DNA of 64,000 nucleotides, taken from Alitta virens (Eukaryota > Annelida > Polychaeta > Phyllodocida > Nereididae). Position numbers and translations under genes: made by a program. The notes beneath the pieces were generated by a model, which saw nothing but the letters and a program-made list of their open reading frames with translations, had not been told where the DNA came from and searched no databases. Numbering within the stretch: the first letter of the stretch is position 1; every line of letters begins with the position of its first letter. The stretch lies in NCBI GenBank assembly GCA_932294295.1, contig OW028573.1:63217829-63281828 (forward strand). The letters are read 5' to 3'. This document shows positions 14,421 to 27,900 of the stretch, piece after piece.

Positions 14421-14904
14421 CACCACCACATATATTGTCCTTCGTTAATTCTAGAGAAACTACCTTTGCATGTGGGCATTTAATTGCATATACACAACGA
14501 CTGTATCCCATACACTGAATCAATGCTAGAAACAGATTTGGAATGAGTTACATGCCCAGTTACAATCAAGTTGCGTGAGTGGTTTGGTATATTAGTTGAC
14601 TGTCATGCAACCATTTACCAAATAACATATCATCCCTGCACTGAGGTTAACTGTGGTGTTGGCAAATAATATACACAATTGCAGTTACAAACTTGCATAG
14701 TTTCATCCTTTTACCCTTCAGTAAATATTTTTGTTACCAGTTGCAATTGTGTTGCTTCATAAATTACACGTACTTACAGTGTACATTTTATTTTATTTTA
14801 TTTTATCAATGCTACTGTTCCAAGGCTCAGTGGATTGATACGATCAGCTGCATAAGGCATACGTAAGGATAATGTTGATGTTATGATAAGACTTTGGAGT
14901 TCTT

Positions 14905-15110
14905 GGTGGTCTAGTGGGTGGTCTAGTGGTGAGACGCTCACCTGCTCCTCTGAAGGACCCAGGTTCAGGCACCTTTCATGAACAACATCCCAGCTGGATG
15001 TCATTCGGATGAGACGTTAAATTGGCGGTCCCGTGTACTCGGTGTCTATGCTGAGGCAAGTAAAAGACCCCACCTATGGGGTAAATGAGTAACATAGGTG
15101 GACTTCTCTC
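14905..15110 (+). repeat. tRNA-related SINE, family B, copy 1
   Basis: A TGGTCTAGTGG box-A-like motif and a degenerate box B precede a body containing GAGACGTTAAATTGGCGGTC, GTGTCTATGCTGAGGC and AAAAGACCCCACCTATGGGG. The body motifs recur at 15,783-16,035, 23,706-23,890 and 32,955-33,178. The GGTGGTCTAGTGG segment is itself partly duplicated at the 5' end. Confidence 0.65.
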
Positions 15111-15124
15111 TCTCACCTCATCAA

Positions 15125-15272
15125 TCAACCCTCAATAGTGGATTTGCCTTAGAGGGTTGCATTTTCCACATCTATCTATCTATCCATGTCACATGGTTGG
15201 GGTCACATATTTGCCCAATTGGTGGGGTCTTTTACTTGCCTCAGCATAGACAACGAGTACACGGCACCACCA
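15125..15272 (-). repeat. SINE family B fragment in inverted orientation
   Basis: The segment 15,217-15,268 is the reverse complement of the body of copy 1 at about 15,025-15,085 (GGGGTCTTTTACTTGCCTCA, then AGCATAGAC). The two copies face each other across ~130 bases and could pair as a long stem. Confidence 0.65.
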
Positions 15273-15782
15273 AAGAATATTGCTTTGGCTGCTTATTCAC
15301 TGCTCAATACAGTATATATAGACGAAAATAGCTGCAAATATAATATTTAAGTGCAGCCCTCACAAGAGGGGTCTTTGAGTAGTTCTTTGAGTCACCATGG
15401 TAAATTTGCCAAGTACAATTATACTGTAACTTCCCAAAAGCAAGCCTTATCTTTTGTTAGAATATTTTTAGGTACATTGAACGTGTTTCCCTTTAGATGG
15501 CCTCCATCCTACATAGGTCTTCACAAGTGGTCAGCTCCTCCAGCCTCTTATTGTCTGTGGAAACATATGCTCCTCACTGACCTTGGGCTATCTTGACCAA
15601 TTTGTCGTGTCAGCTGCTTGTCTCTACAGCTATATCTTCACACGTGGTCAGTCTGTAGCTGACCACTGGCCAATGCAGGTGATATGGATATGGTAGCCCC
15701 GGGCAGAAGAGAAGTGGTACAATTACTACAGCATGCCATAATAATATACCAAGAATATTGGATGAATAAAAGATGACCTTGA

Positions 15783-16035
15783 GGTAGTTGGGTGTACTAG
15801 TGGTTAAAGAATTGGATTCTCGAGCTGCATGGTGGTCCCGGGTTCGATCCTAGTCCAATGATTCCCCAAGATGAAAATGTAACGTTGCAAGGGATCTAAA
15901 AAGATGTTAAAGTGGCAGTGTTACATATTTCGTACCTATGATGAGGCTACTGAAATGATCCACTTATGGGGTACATTAATGCCTAGTTGAGCTAGCACCT
16001 CATCATTATGTCTCCCTCTGGCAAATGATCACATG
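15783..16035 (+). repeat. tRNA-related SINE, family B, copy 2
   Basis: The head has GTACTAGTGG (A box) and GGTTCGATCC (a good B box). The body shares GATGTTAAA, CCTATG-GAGGC, TATGGGGTA and CCTCATCATTATGTCT with the other B copies. The head resembles a Glu/Gln-type tRNA but pairs poorly, so it is not a working tRNA. Confidence 0.65.
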
Positions 16036-17189
16036 GGGTTACTGAGCTTCTGGGCAAATATGTCAAAGTAAATAAAACCTCCTGCTTCTTTGTGGCTATC
16101 ATATTGTATGTTTACAAATGCATTTACTTTTGTGTTAAAAGAGTTTACTCCGAGGAACGTGTTTGTGGAACTTTTTAATTAGATGAAAATAATTCATCAC
16201 ACTTAAAAGCCTAACACCTCTCTGTATATTACAGAAATCAGACCCAGTTTAACATGCACAACACATTTTTAGAAGTTTAACCCCCGGGCAAAATAAGATG
16301 CTTTGAAAAATTGCTCCATTTAGAAAACAAAGAGGAGAAATACACGGTAAATAAAACCTGTGATGGACGAATTGATTTTTAAAGCAGCGGTTCATGTTCC
16401 ATTTTTAATCTGACATGTATGAAATGTATTCCAGCAGTTTTGTGTGTCGAAAAGGGGGCTTCTGAGCCTGTCTCCCAACTCAGCTTAGACACAGAGATAG
16501 CCTACTCTTCTGCTGACTACACGATATTCTGAGATAAGGCTAGATGAGCCAGCTTTAGTTGGTGTTAGATTTTATAGCTGAAGCTTCTACCCTGCGCAGT
16601 TTACTGGCCTATCGGGTTGTCAGAACATTCGCATTAATGTAATTCCAGGCTCAGGGAAGCTGGCTGAGTTGCCTGGTTTTAAAAGATGATGACACGAGGT
16701 GTGCATCGCATGTCTCCTTGCTATCGTCCTCTGCAATTACACCAAACTTTAACCACCTCCAACTTCCATTTACCAGGCTGTGGTCGTCTTCAGGGCAAAG
16801 CAAAGGGCTTCAAGCAAAATTCCCATCCAGCCCCAATACCATTCACTCTTGCAGAGATTTCATAGCATAAATCTGCCCTGTTTACACTGCAGTCATAGCT
16901 GCTTGGGTGAGAACAGAACCAATACACTTGGCTGTACCATATCCCTTCAATATTTCCAAGAATATCTGAAAGCAATTCTGTGAAAGTAAACATATGTGAC
17001 CAAGCAGCGTCAAAAAATATGGCTGCCTGTATATAGGAAATCGGTTAATGACCTTTTGTAGGTAGGAACCCAGTTTATGAGTGTTGAGCACTGTAACTAT
17101 AAATAGAATACTTGTCTGAAAAGTGGAGAAGAAACTATCTGTAATCCTTCATTCTATCTGTTGTTCATTTTTAATTTAATTTTTTGCTT
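16036..17189. other. Non-coding stretch, no gene seen
   Basis: Only short overlapping open frames are present (for example near 16,780-17,090 on both strands). None has splice-linked neighbours or a recognisable motif. Confidence 0.5.
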
Positions 17190-17216
17190 GATAGACAGAC
17201 AGATAGACAGATAGAC

Positions 17217-17278
<62 letters not shown>

Positions 17279-17359
17279 TTAGTTAGATAGATAGATAGTT
17301 AGATAGAAAGATATATATATATAAGAAATATAGAAAGATAGAAAGATAGATGGATAGAT

Positions 17360-17445
<86 letters not shown>

Positions 17446-17446
17446 G
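17190..17446. repeat. (GATA)n microsatellite
   Basis: About 250 bases of GATA/GACA tetranucleotides, interrupted near 17,310-17,345 by TATATATA and GAAA variants. It lies upstream of the CCDC93 promoter. Confidence 0.97.
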
Positions 17447-18889
17447 TTTGTTTATGTCAGCTTCAACAAAAAGTAATTTTTAATTTTTATCTCGGATCAT
17501 TCTTTTCCAATCTCTAAAAGCAACTAAAAAGTTCGGTTTATAGATTTTTGATAAAAAGTGCTGTAGACATGGCATGACTCATGTGCATAAGACAAACAAA
17601 GGAATCACAATCAAATATTATCATGTCAAGCCTCTGAATATGTTATTAATTTGCCCTGGGTGCTTCAGATATGATTCATTTATATTCATTGTTTTATGAA
17701 TGCATTAATCCTCAGCTTATAGGATGAGGTAAATGAATACTTGGCAGACATGGTCGCTGTGCACTGAATTAATGTACTGCATGTTAGCTATATTGACTCG
17801 TTTATATATGCCAAAAAGAGTCAGTGTGACTTAGTTTTTCACAAGAGCAACTATGGAGTGGCGTCCTAGCTGCGTGTAGCAGAAATAGACCACCGCAGAG
17901 GTGCACAGGAGCCCAATAACCTCTAGGTTGGTTTATTGCATCAATGATTCAAAGTACTACCCTCTGGGATGGCAGAGGGAGGAAAGGCCGGCCTGTCAGC
18001 TAGCTAGAAGGAAGCAAATTATTAAATTCCTTTGTAGCCTTGCAAAAAGTATTTGCTAATAATTCCAGCTTCTAGTGTTATAAAAAAGTTGATAAATTAT
18101 TTCATCTTGGTGAATGGTAGGCCTACTACTAAACATGCCTATGAAAAATACAACAACATTTTTTAAGGTCCTATTGCGTGTTTGATATGAAGATTGCATC
18201 ATGCTGGGTTTATAATCTTATCAAAAATTTAAAATGGTCAAACTATCAGCCAATTTAATAAGGTAATGTGTGTATGCTGCCAATGCTAATGTAGTTATTG
18301 TGTATTTTTTCAAGGGAAGCTAGAGACATTGCACTATCGCATGTCAAGTGGCTATTTGCCAATATCCAAACACAAAGAAAAAGTGATCAATATTTAATAT
18401 AGGTCTGTAACTGGCAGCTTAGTTGCTTCAGACTGTCCACGATAACGGAAGGACAGACCTTGAACTTTGGTAGTTTTTGTTATGTTAATTGGCCTCTATA
18501 GGTCTATAAGTTCTCAATAAATACAAAATGGTAAAAAAAAAGGTTGAATATTTCCATTGAAAGAAAAATAAGTATATATATATATAAAGCTATAGCTATG
18601 AATTCGTAGCTAAAAATGAATATCACAGCGCGAGCGCGAGTTATGGATGCTAAATTTTAGGTGCTGAATTTATAAATGGATAAATTATTTTGCATTCACA
18701 TACTAAATTTTGGTAATGAACGTGAACTACTTCTATTATAATTAGCTGTTGGGTATTCCAGTTAAATTTAGCATGTCTAGCTGAGATCCCATCCCCAGGC
18801 AAAAACATATAATTATATAATTAGTTATTAGTCCAAAATAATAATAATGACTATAATAGCTTATGTGAAAGTGTTAGGCTGTGTCGTCC
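17447..18889. other. Intergenic stretch upstream of CCDC93, no gene seen
   Basis: AT-rich, non-coding by eye. A short GCGCGAGCGCGAG palindromic patch lies at ~18,628-18,640, and the stretch 17,860-18,010 is less AT-rich. No other structure could be supported. Confidence 0.45.
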
Positions 18890-18980
18890 TCTGGCGTGCA
18901 AATATGTGGTAACTTTGAATCCGCTAGATGGGGGAGTCGTCGTTGTGAGCGCCCTCTCTTGATAATTTGTTGCATTAAAC
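18890..18980 (+). promoter_or_regulatory. Probable CCDC93 promoter / 5' UTR
   Basis: This is a locally GC-richer stretch without a TATA box directly before the CCDC93 start codon. The start sits in a favourable context (AAACATGG). I infer the promoter from position and composition only. Confidence 0.4.
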
Positions 18981-21900
18981 ATGGCTGCCGTTCAGCCGTC
19001 GAGTGTGTTCTCCCGTCCAAAATCGGGGAATCGCAGGGCGAGTGACGTTGCTGATGCTGAATTTGAGGTACCGATAAATAGTTTAAATGATAAACAATAA
19101 CTCTGGTATGGTTACTTGTTCTTAAGCGGCCTGTCACCGAAAATAACAGCCCTGACAAACGCTGACCCCACCCCTTCCTACTGCTATTATCATTTCAATG
19201 CATTATTGTGGATTGCGCAAAGGCATATATGATTCTATGCCAATGGAAGATTCAGTCTATATGCTCATTGTTTTATTGTATTGGACAATGAGTCATGGAG
19301 GGGGGGGGGGGCGCTTTGGGTAGATGGAGTATCATCTTCTTGTGGATAATAGTCCATCGATCTAGAGGGGGGCACAATAAAGTGACACAAATGTTTTTAA
19401 ATTTTAATACATATATATAATCTACATGTGTGACTGTGAGTCATGTAACTCAAGGACCCCACAGAGTGTGATAATTGAGCCACAGAACCGCATTCCTTTT
19501 ACAGGGGCTTCCAGAGGAGGGGGAATCAAGTCCACTTCATATATTCCCCTTCTATCAAAGCTTTCTTTTTTTATTCAATATACTCCCTAACTGCCGCCAA
19601 TAACAATAACATATACAATGTATTTTAACTGGCATGAAATACATAACAGGCTGTGTTTTGCAGCAACATTCGAGCATTTTTGAAATTGCATATATATTCT
19701 CTACGTTAGGAAAAGTCTCCAACTCACCATTTTACTTTTACTGTGTGAAGCACATGAACTGATCTGAGGTGTCTGTGATAGTCATGATAGATTATACCCG
19801 GAACCCTTTGATTCAACTTGTTGCTGATAAAGTTCTGAAGTTCTGTAGATATATCTACATGATATATTTCAGTTTGATGTACGGGAAGATGAAGAACAAG
19901 CTGTGAAGTTAGGTCAGACAATTGATCTTTTATTGGCTGCTGGTTACTTCAGGGCTCGAATCAAAGGACTCTCTCCATTTGACAAGGCTAGTCTTTCCTT
20001 ATTACTTGTTCTGCTGAAGTATGCGTTGTTTTACAATATAAATGCAATTACTGATTTAGATGTCTTGAACACAAACTTGATCTGTAACTCATGATTAATT
20101 GTGTTCCCTCCATAACAGGTCGTTGGTGGTATGGTATGGTGCATTACAACGTGCAACTTTGATGTTGATGTAGACTTACTCTTCCAAGAAAACTCTACCA
20201 TTGGGCAGAAAATGTAAGTTTCTTTCAATTAGAAACTAAGACAAAGTTTTAAAATTTCATTTGAAATCACGCTGTGAATTCTATAAGTATGCATGTGAGA
20301 AGTTAGTGACAACTGCTGGCCATAACACTTGGGGTTTGAAACAATTTATTGTGGACCTACATTTTGTACATATAGATAGTATAACCCTCAAGACCATGAC
20401 CAAGAAAGACACCATCAGTAAAACATTCATATCAAAAATTTACTTTAGGAGTCAGGAATTTATATTAATTAGCTGAAATTAATGACTCTACCCAACAGCC
20501 AAAACTGAGAACCTATAAACTTTTAAAAACTGATTATAGATGAGAACCATACTTAATGATGAATCTCAGCAAAAAAAAAGTATAATAAGACAGTAAGATT
20601 TAGAGTACGCTCCCATAACTTATGGATTAAAACAGGTAGACATGAAAAATCCTATAATGCCAGCTGATGAAAGATTTTGCTTAAAATGTAACTCAAACGA
20701 AATTGAAGATGAAACACATTGTTTAACTGTATGTATTAACAATTCAGCATGCCGAGATGATCTCATTAAATCAGCTGAGGAATACCTTCATAACTTTGAT
20801 CAACTGAACAATGAAGATAAATTTAAAAGCCATTATGAAACCTAAAGAGCCTGAGTTGTTAAAATCCCTCAGGAAAATTCTTTGGGTATTTTGATGTTTA
20901 AGTGTCATCTGTGCCGTCATCCATCTTCTACCATTGTGCAGCTGTGACTTTCTTTGTACAAATAATTTTATACTGTTAAAGTAAACAATGTTCGCACAAA
21001 AAGGAAATAATATTCATAACAAATACACCTACACATGTATACATATAGATATTGTAAATATGAAAATTAATGATGTAAAACATATGCAAGTGCCTTTAAT
21101 AGACATATTCTATCTGTAATGTAACTTCATTACTTATATGTGTCACAATAGAAATCAAGATTATATATTAATATTAATTAGTAGCTGCTTTGAACAAAAT
21201 TAATTGATGGTGGCTGAAACCTTTATTTTTAACCTTTATTTTTTTAAATCTAAAGTAGTGAAGCTATTATCACCTGTAATTTTGTAACTACTAACTCATT
21301 ACCTTTATGGTGTACCTTTGTTATTTTCATTCTTTTTTTATTGCTCTTCCTGCACAGAGATATTTCAATTGTATTTTGTAAATTTATGTTTCTAAAAGAG
21401 CTTTATGTTTCTAAAAATTCTACAATGACATTTTGTTGTCAATAAAAAATAAAAATAAAATATATTAATCAGTAGTAACAGTAATGTGTACAATATCACT
21501 TCCTGCTATTTGATCATGTTGTATTATTGTCACCCCTAATCATATGTGTCTTTTTCATCACAGAGCTTTGACAGAAAAAATAGTGTCTGTTCTTCCAAGG
21601 ATGAAGTGCCCACATCGCATAGAGCCCCATCAGATTCAGGGTTTGGATTTCATTCACATTTTTCCAGTGGTTCAGGTATAATGAATCTGCTTAAAAAAAA
21701 AATTAAAAGCTCTCAATTTTACGGTTGCGTACCCTTACCTGTGTTTCATGTTTGTTAATGATTTTGAATGACAGTGGCTAGTTAAGAAGGCAATTGAGAC
21801 ACGCGAAGAAATGGGAGACTATATCCGGCAGTATTCAGTTTCACAGTTTGATAAAAACTATGCAATGCCTGAGGTAAGAATTTCACTGAAATCAATGAGT

Positions 21901-24900
21901 CTTATTCATATCAGTTTTCTTGATAGGCATGCATATTAATGAAATATGATTCTTCAAGGATGAGGCATTCAAGGAATCACTGAATACCTCTGTGAAGACA
22001 GTAAAAGACGTGAAGGTCAGTGCTGATGACTTTATTTCATTTTACATTTTCCAAATATATGTAATAATAATTGCAGATTTGATTTATGATCTGCTTTTAC
22101 CTATAAAGTCAAGTTTATGATAGTATCAATGCAAAGATTGAAGACTATAAATTAGGTTTGTTTTCCTTTGGTTAAATAGGAAGCATATCGACCCGAGAGA
22201 CAATTTAAACGTCATGATGCGGAGTCGCTGTTTGATGAAGAAGTTAGGGTTCATTCCACCTTACTGGAATATGGCAGGTGAGAGAGACATAATTGTTATT
22301 TTTGTCTTACTTGAAAAATACATATAGTTAGTATTATATGTATTATATTATACATATTATCGTAAGTTAAACGAAAAAATTTATGTTTGTTCTTGTTTGC
22401 AGGAAAGTAGGCCTGAGGTCTGCAAAGTCTGGAAGGGTAAGGACCTTGTTTCATTTTCTTTGATTTCTCAGTAAAGAAAAGTAATTCTAAGAAGTTTGTT
22501 CAGAATTTAAAGTACTTATGTAGATTCAGTAGTATCGAATTATCTATCAATACTGTCTTTTCTTCAATCCATTGAATATTTTACAGGACTCGGAAATGTC
22601 ATCTAAAAAGGCTGCTGTTGCAGCTGGTTTGGCTGGTGAAAAGGATATGACTGACGAAGAAGCACAACAAGAGGAGGAGGTAAACAGCTGTGATTTTGTT
22701 GTTAAATAAATGTTAAGTTTTTTTGATTTTTTAAATGAATAGTACCATTCAGTTGTGGGTTTTGTATTTCAGAGAAGACTGCAGCAATTGATGAAAGGGA
22801 TGACAATGACTGGTGATGCAGAGGTATGTTATGTTTTGCAATAATTTCAGCACAACACATACGGTGAAATAGCTCGATTAAAAAAAATTGTTTATTTATA
22901 TCTTCAGTAATACTGTAAGAGTTATCTTGAGTGTAAATTACTAATCTCCAGATCCATGCAGTATTTTGCTTCTGAAGAAATTGTAAAATGATGAGCCGTA
23001 ATTTTGACTATTTCGCTCTGTCACAACACCACCAAGGAAGATGGTACAAGGCAGACGTTATTTGTGGCTCATCCTTTCTCTGTTGCTCCAGAGGGTAAAT
23101 TCATCAAAGCATTGTCAAGAAAACTCTGAATAAATTGGTTTATTGTCTCCAGGGCAAACTGACTGCGAGTGCTGTGGGCTCTTTGGTAGGAATGCAAGCA
23201 GAAGAGATTCAACAGATTGCATCAAGATATGCTGACATGGTAATATTATATATACAAGTTTCTCGTAAGTTGAATGTATAATGACCTCTTATACTGCAAC
23301 ATTTTGGAGGCTATGGGGTTTCTGAGGCATCTGTGTAAAAGTATTTTTGGTCTCCACCAGGGGGTTTTTTTCATTCAAGAGTAGACGACTACTTTACTGC
23401 CACCTACTGGTTTGCTCTCAAGTTGAGATATTCTCAGAAAATTTTGCATAATCTTCATTGAACATCATAGTAAATTAATTAGTATTAGATGATGTGAAAT
23501 AAAAATTTTATGAACTGTTATTGTTTTGGTTTTTTTTTCAGCAAAGTGAACTGGAAGTGGGTGAAAAAGGCACAAAGTTGGCTGGATCACAACAGCATAA
23601 ACGGACTGTCGCCTCACTTCAGAAGCAAATAGATGCACAGCAAGAAAAGTTGAAGCAGGTAAAGCGATGTCTCATTCTACTCTTGTAATTATTTAACAGT
23701 TGATGCAGAAGACATTAAATTGGAGGTGGCTTGTACTCTGTGTCTATGCAGAGGCAAATAAAAGACCCACACATAGGGTAGATGTGTAACATGCTCTGGA
23801 CTTCAAGCCTTATCATCTCATCATTACATCTGTCTCAGGCTTCAGATGCATTGAGACAATGACTTGTTTAATGGATTACTGAAATGTTGCATGGCCCTTT
23901 AAACAGTAGATAACCATTGTATATTTTAAATTGGCAGGCTCAGAGTCAGCATGAAGAATTGGCAGAGTCTCTTGAGCAGACGCAGTCCCAGCTGAAAAAG
24001 GTAGGTCTTTCTTTCATCTTTTAATTGAGTTACTTAATGCATTGGTAAGTTGAAGCAAGAAATTGCATTCTACATCTTACGAAAAAAACCTACTGGCTAA
24101 TACTACAAGCTCCACATTGAAGGTAAAGGTCAGGTGAGCAGTTGGGTTCAAAATGGAGGCCTCATTCTTAGTGTAGTATTTGGTCCAGGGCACTGGATTG
24201 CAATTGATAAATGCGCTATTTCAAAACAAACAAACGTTTTCATTAGATAATTTTTATTTATGCATCTGATGCATAGTACAATAAATAAATGCATGTCATC
24301 ATATGACCGGTATAGCAGATATCACATTTAAAAACCATGGGAACTTCACATGAAATTGTAAATCATTTGTCATAAAACATGTTATGTGCGAGAGTCTTTG
24401 AGGAATGCGAAAGTCTTTTGAGCAATACGAATTTGGTGTACGTGATATATCGCAATTTCTTTTACATGGAGGTCATTTGAATATGTGAAGAAAAGCAATT
24501 CTTAAAAGTTTCAAGTGTACGTGCTCGTGTGGCAATGTACTTGCCTGTACAGTTTTAGTGGCTGGGACTGTAGAATTTCGTGATTTGACAGCACTTTTGA
24601 AAGGCTGTACAATTATAGAAAGCAATTTTTTGCTTGTGAAATAAACAACAACAATGATAATACCATAGACAAAGACAACATCGATCAAGCAGAGCTGATA
24701 CCAATAGAGTTTCGACTCCTGGGATCGCAAGTGTTGTGTGTTACCGATCTTAAGAACATAATTTACCCAGTGGAGTATTTCATCCTCCTGGGACTGTGGC
24801 TTGTTATGCATAATATCTGAGATACGTCTAGCATTCTTCTTGTAATAACCGTCACCCGCTACTTTCAAAATGGCAGCAGTCAGGTCTTCGGCAGTGAGAC

Positions 24901-27900
24901 GATGGATGTCAAGCTTGACTCCCATACCGGCTCGTTCAACTTTGGTAGCTTGAAAAGCCTGTTCTCCGAAAAGGGGAATGGCAACCACAGGAACACCATT
25001 GTAGGCACTCTCATAGGCACTGTTGAAGCCAGCATGAGTGATGAAAGCTTTGATTTTCTTGTGGGAAAGAAGTGAGAACTGGTCGATCCAAGGCATGATG
25101 ATGGTGTTTTTGCCCAAGTTTTTCGGTAGAGGTCCTTCATATTTCCATATCACAGAATAAGGAAGATCAGCCAGTGCTTTGGCAAACAGTTCTCGCCACT
25201 CCTCGTCATAGTATCTAACAAGAGTTCCCAAGTTCAGCAGAACCGTCCCATTTGGCGACTGCTCCACGAATTGGAGGACATTATCTGGAATTGGTCTCGG
25301 AGATGGTTGCTGGATGAAACCTCCAACCAGTATGGTTGATGGTTGCATGGGTCCTGCATAATCTAGACCGAAGTCTCCGAGGACAAACTTGAGCGATGCC
25401 CATTCATAAGTGTCAGTAACGGAGAGGCTTGGCTTGATGTTATACTGAGCTTTCAGGGAATCTATTCTGCGCAATGTGGAGTAGGAGATGAGCTTAATCA
25501 TGATGTAACCGAGAGTGTTGAGTGCTCGTTGCCACCAGGTCATGTCGTCTGTGAAAGAAGTCATGATGGCTGGCAGGTAAGCGGGATTGCGAGGAAGGAG
25601 GGTGTCTATCCCATGCGAGTGGAAGGTGATGAATGGAATACTGACGTGATCTGCGATGATGCGACTGCACGGATCAACAACATCATAGATACCGATGTCA
25701 AACTTAGACTTTTTCAGCTTTCTCATCAGTGGCTTGTCTTGCAAGATGGCTTCACAGTACTTCAGGGTTGAGTCATAGAAAGTGTCCATGACCTTTTTGC
25801 CTGGTGTTGTCAGGTACTCGTTGAGCGAGTTCAGACTGCAGATGATGGGGACATTCTTCGGAGGAGTGTAGCGCAAGAAATTGACTTTATCCATGTTTAA
25901 GTCGGCGTGCGCTCTGGTGTAATTCTCATGTATGAGTATTGTGACGTCATGACCTCCCTTCAGCAGGATGGCTGCCATCTTCTCCATGTTGTAAAGGTGG
26001 GAGTTCAAGCAATGGCCATAGGGGTGCAGGAGAACTTTGGCGCCATCTGAGCCAGCAGTGACCGAAGTCAGAACTAGTAGAGTCAAAATTGTTTTCATTC
26101 TGCGAAAAGATAAAAGGAAATATTTTGATTAGATTTTGGACTGACTGCCTGACTGAATCGATCTATCTACCTATCTATCGATCTATCTATTGATCGTGTC
26201 TATCGATTGTGTCTATCTAATCTATCGTGTCTATCTATCTATCTATCTATGTATGATTGATTGATTGATTGACAATACCAATACTTCCATAGTGAACGTC
26301 TTTGTCAGCCCGTGCCTGGATGAAGATATTTAAACTGGCATACTTTAACGAAAGTTAATACTGGGCTTTTGTTGTTGGCCTACTTCCAGCTCTCTTTTTA
26401 TTTTATTTTTTTTTTAGTGCACTCAACTTGATGGTAGACAATATTCCATATAAGGAGTTGATGGCCCAGTTTCTTGTGACGTGTGAACTTTTTCCAAGAA
26501 CGGTTGTGCATGTGCCCAAGCAGGCGTTTCTCCTTATTCAAGACTTTTTACGAACTCACTATCACCAGAGCGAAACCAAAAATGTCAGATTTCCTAGTAC
26601 TGAAAACTCCTTTCTCAGAATCTTATGCAGTTGCAGTTTACTTTTCCTAGAAGGCTATTAGCATGATCGGTATATTTAAATCGGACGACCGTCCCAGACG
26701 CACATATTTAATGAGATTTGTTTGCCCAGCTTTTCTCTATTAGAAATACGGTAATTTTCGCAACTTTTTCATCATTTGTAATTAAAATATCGATAATGCT
26801 TCAATTTTAATAATAGCTGAGGACGTTTATAATCATATTAATGTATCCCTTGTAATATAAAGTCATTGGTGTTATTTTAATTTGCCAATGGCAAGACATA
26901 AAAGTTTGTAAAAAGATAAACTAACTGAGCTGATAAACATATCATGTGAAATAATGTTATATCATTTCTTTTGAAAGTAATTATAAGACATTTCTTTGAA
27001 TTTTAAACATTCCGTCTTGGAAAGTGTTCGTTCTTCGACAGTTCTTCATATATAGGCCCAGCCTTTTTTTTTTTAACATTTTACACAATTTTATTATGAC
27101 AACTCTGTTCTTTAATACCTTTTCTCTTATTTATTTTAAATAATATATATGCGACAGCTTACCTTTTCACCTTTTCTCTGAATTGCGTATAATTTTTCTC
27201 TGAATTGGAGCGACCGATTTTTCTGAAACCTCTTGGCGCGCTCAGAAGCAGACGATTCATGACTTCGCAGAAGCGCCGAGGTTTTCAAAAGGCTACTCCA
27301 TATATATATGCATATGAGTTCTTGGAAAACGATGAAACTCACAAGGGCCCTAGCTGGCTTCATGAGGAGGGGGAGACGCATGGGGGGAGAGGGCGTAAAT
27401 AGAAGATTGGAAGGGGGGAGGGGCTTAAAGTAAAGTTGGTGTTGATGCTATGGACAAATGACTCGCATGAATGCTAGACTTGGCCTTACTAGGCCAGGCC
27501 TATAATGTTATTGATCAACAATGTCACACTCGTGGACTATGATCTGTTACGCAAACCCATTAATCATATTCTAATTGTTATCCTATCCAAGATAGGATTG
27601 ATAGGCGGTACTTTTATCGCCCTGTAACTGTTTTAATTTTTATTTTATTGAAAGAAAACATGGAAGTATAACCTATTACAGACCCACTTCACATAGTTTG
27701 TAATTAATGATTGTCATAAATAGCAATCATTCTTACTTTGTTACGAAAACCCACGTTCTTACAATTAAGGTCAATCAGGGCCTGCAGACTTGCTTAGACC
27801 TGTTCTTTCAAGCTATGCACTATATTCTTGTTAATTTTTACCCTCTATTGACTTAAACTGTGCATATTTAATCATACATATTTCCATAAGAATAACTCTT

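Noticed and set aside
17190..17446. CRISPR-like array
   Set aside because: A simple GATA tetranucleotide repeat without unique spacers, in an animal genome.
21546..21758. 70-codon open frame across CCDC93 exon 4
   Set aside because: Wrong frame; the true frame encodes the conserved [20 protein letters not shown] segment between acceptor 21,563 and donor 21,676.
24880..25771. Short open frames overlapping the UGT exon
   Set aside because: Alternative-frame shadows of a clear 541-codon UGT.
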